Both the position numbers and the translations under genes were made by a program. Positions 5,774-5,956 of a stretch of 5,956 nucleotides of DNA are shown piece after piece. The notes beneath the pieces were generated by a model. That model was given only the letters and a program-made list of their open reading frames with translations. It did not search any database and had not been told where the DNA came from. Numbering within the stretch: position 1 is the stretch's first letter; every line of letters begins with the position of its first letter. The DNA comes from Roseobacter sp. (GTDB taxonomy: Bacteria; Pseudomonadota; Alphaproteobacteria; Rhodobacterales; Rhodobacteraceae): NCBI GenBank assembly GCA_024636425.1, contig JAGXHB010000083.1, positions 1 to 5,956 on the forward strand, written 5' to 3'.

Positions 5774-5956
5774 CGCCCGATCTTGCGCAGCTTTACGATG
5801 CGATTGACGGCACGTGGCCGGCTGCCCGCCGGTGGACAACGGAAGGCTGGACGTTCCGAGACGGGCAAGGCGGTGGCAAACGGGTGTCGGCGGCAACGCA
5901 AGCGGCCCAAGGCGCGGATATCGCGCAGGCCGAGACCGCGATGCGCGACATGGGGC
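5770..5956 (+). CDS. Probable GNAT-family N-acetyltransferase, 5' part only
   Basis: An ATG at 5770 overlaps the preceding TGA (ATGA, 5770-5773), and the frame is open for 62 codons to the window edge. The peptide has three early tryptophans (16, 22, 27) and the block GGGKRVSAAT at 34-43, which I recognise as the N-terminus of a group of alphaproteobacterial GNAT-like acetyltransferases. The acetyl-CoA binding motif (Q/RxxGxG/A) would lie beyond the window and cannot be checked. No good ribosome binding site is present, so translation is probably coupled to the CinA-like gene. Substrate unknown. The gene assignment is firm from the overlap and codon usage; the family call is moderate. Confidence 0.6.
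   Translation, partial: MTPDLAQLYDAIDGTWPAARRWTTEGWTFRDGQGGGKRVSAATQAAQGADIAQAETAMRDMG

Noticed and set aside
4295..5896. A 533-codon minus-strand open frame covering sfsA and the antisense of the CinA-like gene
   Set aside because: Only the last 236 codons are SfsA, with a typical N-terminus at ATG 5005. The upstream 297 codons are antisense to a well-supported MoCF-domain gene and have no recognisable protein features; long antisense frames are common in GC-rich DNA.

Overview
The window looks like ordinary core chromosome of an alphaproteobacterium, most likely Rhodobacterales (Roseobacter group). The basis is GC-rich DNA with mostly G/C third positions, a short-form phosphatidylserine decarboxylase next to a PssA-type phosphatidylserine synthase, the family flavour of Map and SfsA, and a CinA-N protein coupled to a GNAT-like gene. 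This placement is from recognition, not from a search. I see no insertion sequence, phage gene, tRNA, rRNA or CRISPR array, and all full-length genes have intact frames and key residues.

Layout. A short 5' region (1-106) may be divergent: a plus-strand promoter and ribosome binding site serve the first gene, and a possible minus-strand gene start lies at position 12. Positions 107-1872 carry two genes overlapping by ATGA: an FAD/NAD(P)H ferredoxin-reductase-type oxidoreductase and rsmD (16S rRNA m2G966 methyltransferase). A 106-bp gap follows. Positions 1979-3412 carry psd and pssA, joined stop-to-start with no spacer; together they make phosphatidylethanolamine from CDP-diacylglycerol and serine. 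pssA converges on map (minus strand), and both genes take their TAG stop from one CTAG tetranucleotide. Upstream of map on the same strand is sfsA. From a 48-bp divergent region opposite sfsA, a plus-strand pair runs out of the window: a stand-alone CinA N-terminal (MoCF-fold) protein and, overlapping it by ATGA, the first 62 codons of a probable GNAT acetyltransferase.

How the genes work together. The strongest link is psd-pssA: consecutive enzymes of membrane lipid synthesis, probably co-transcribed and translationally coupled. rsmD (ribosome maturation) and map (N-terminal Met removal) are housekeeping translation functions. SfsA and the CinA-like protein are widely conserved but poorly defined. 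The neighbours do not show the reductase's electron-acceptor partner.

I did not find a convincing undescribed system. The points worth a second look are architectural: the shared stop palindrome between pssA and map, the back-to-back promoter candidates with a common TATA core between sfsA and the CinA-like gene, a map promoter that would remove the map ribosome binding site, and the missing PncC domain of the CinA-like protein. No intrinsic terminator (GC stem plus U tract) was recognised anywhere in the window.
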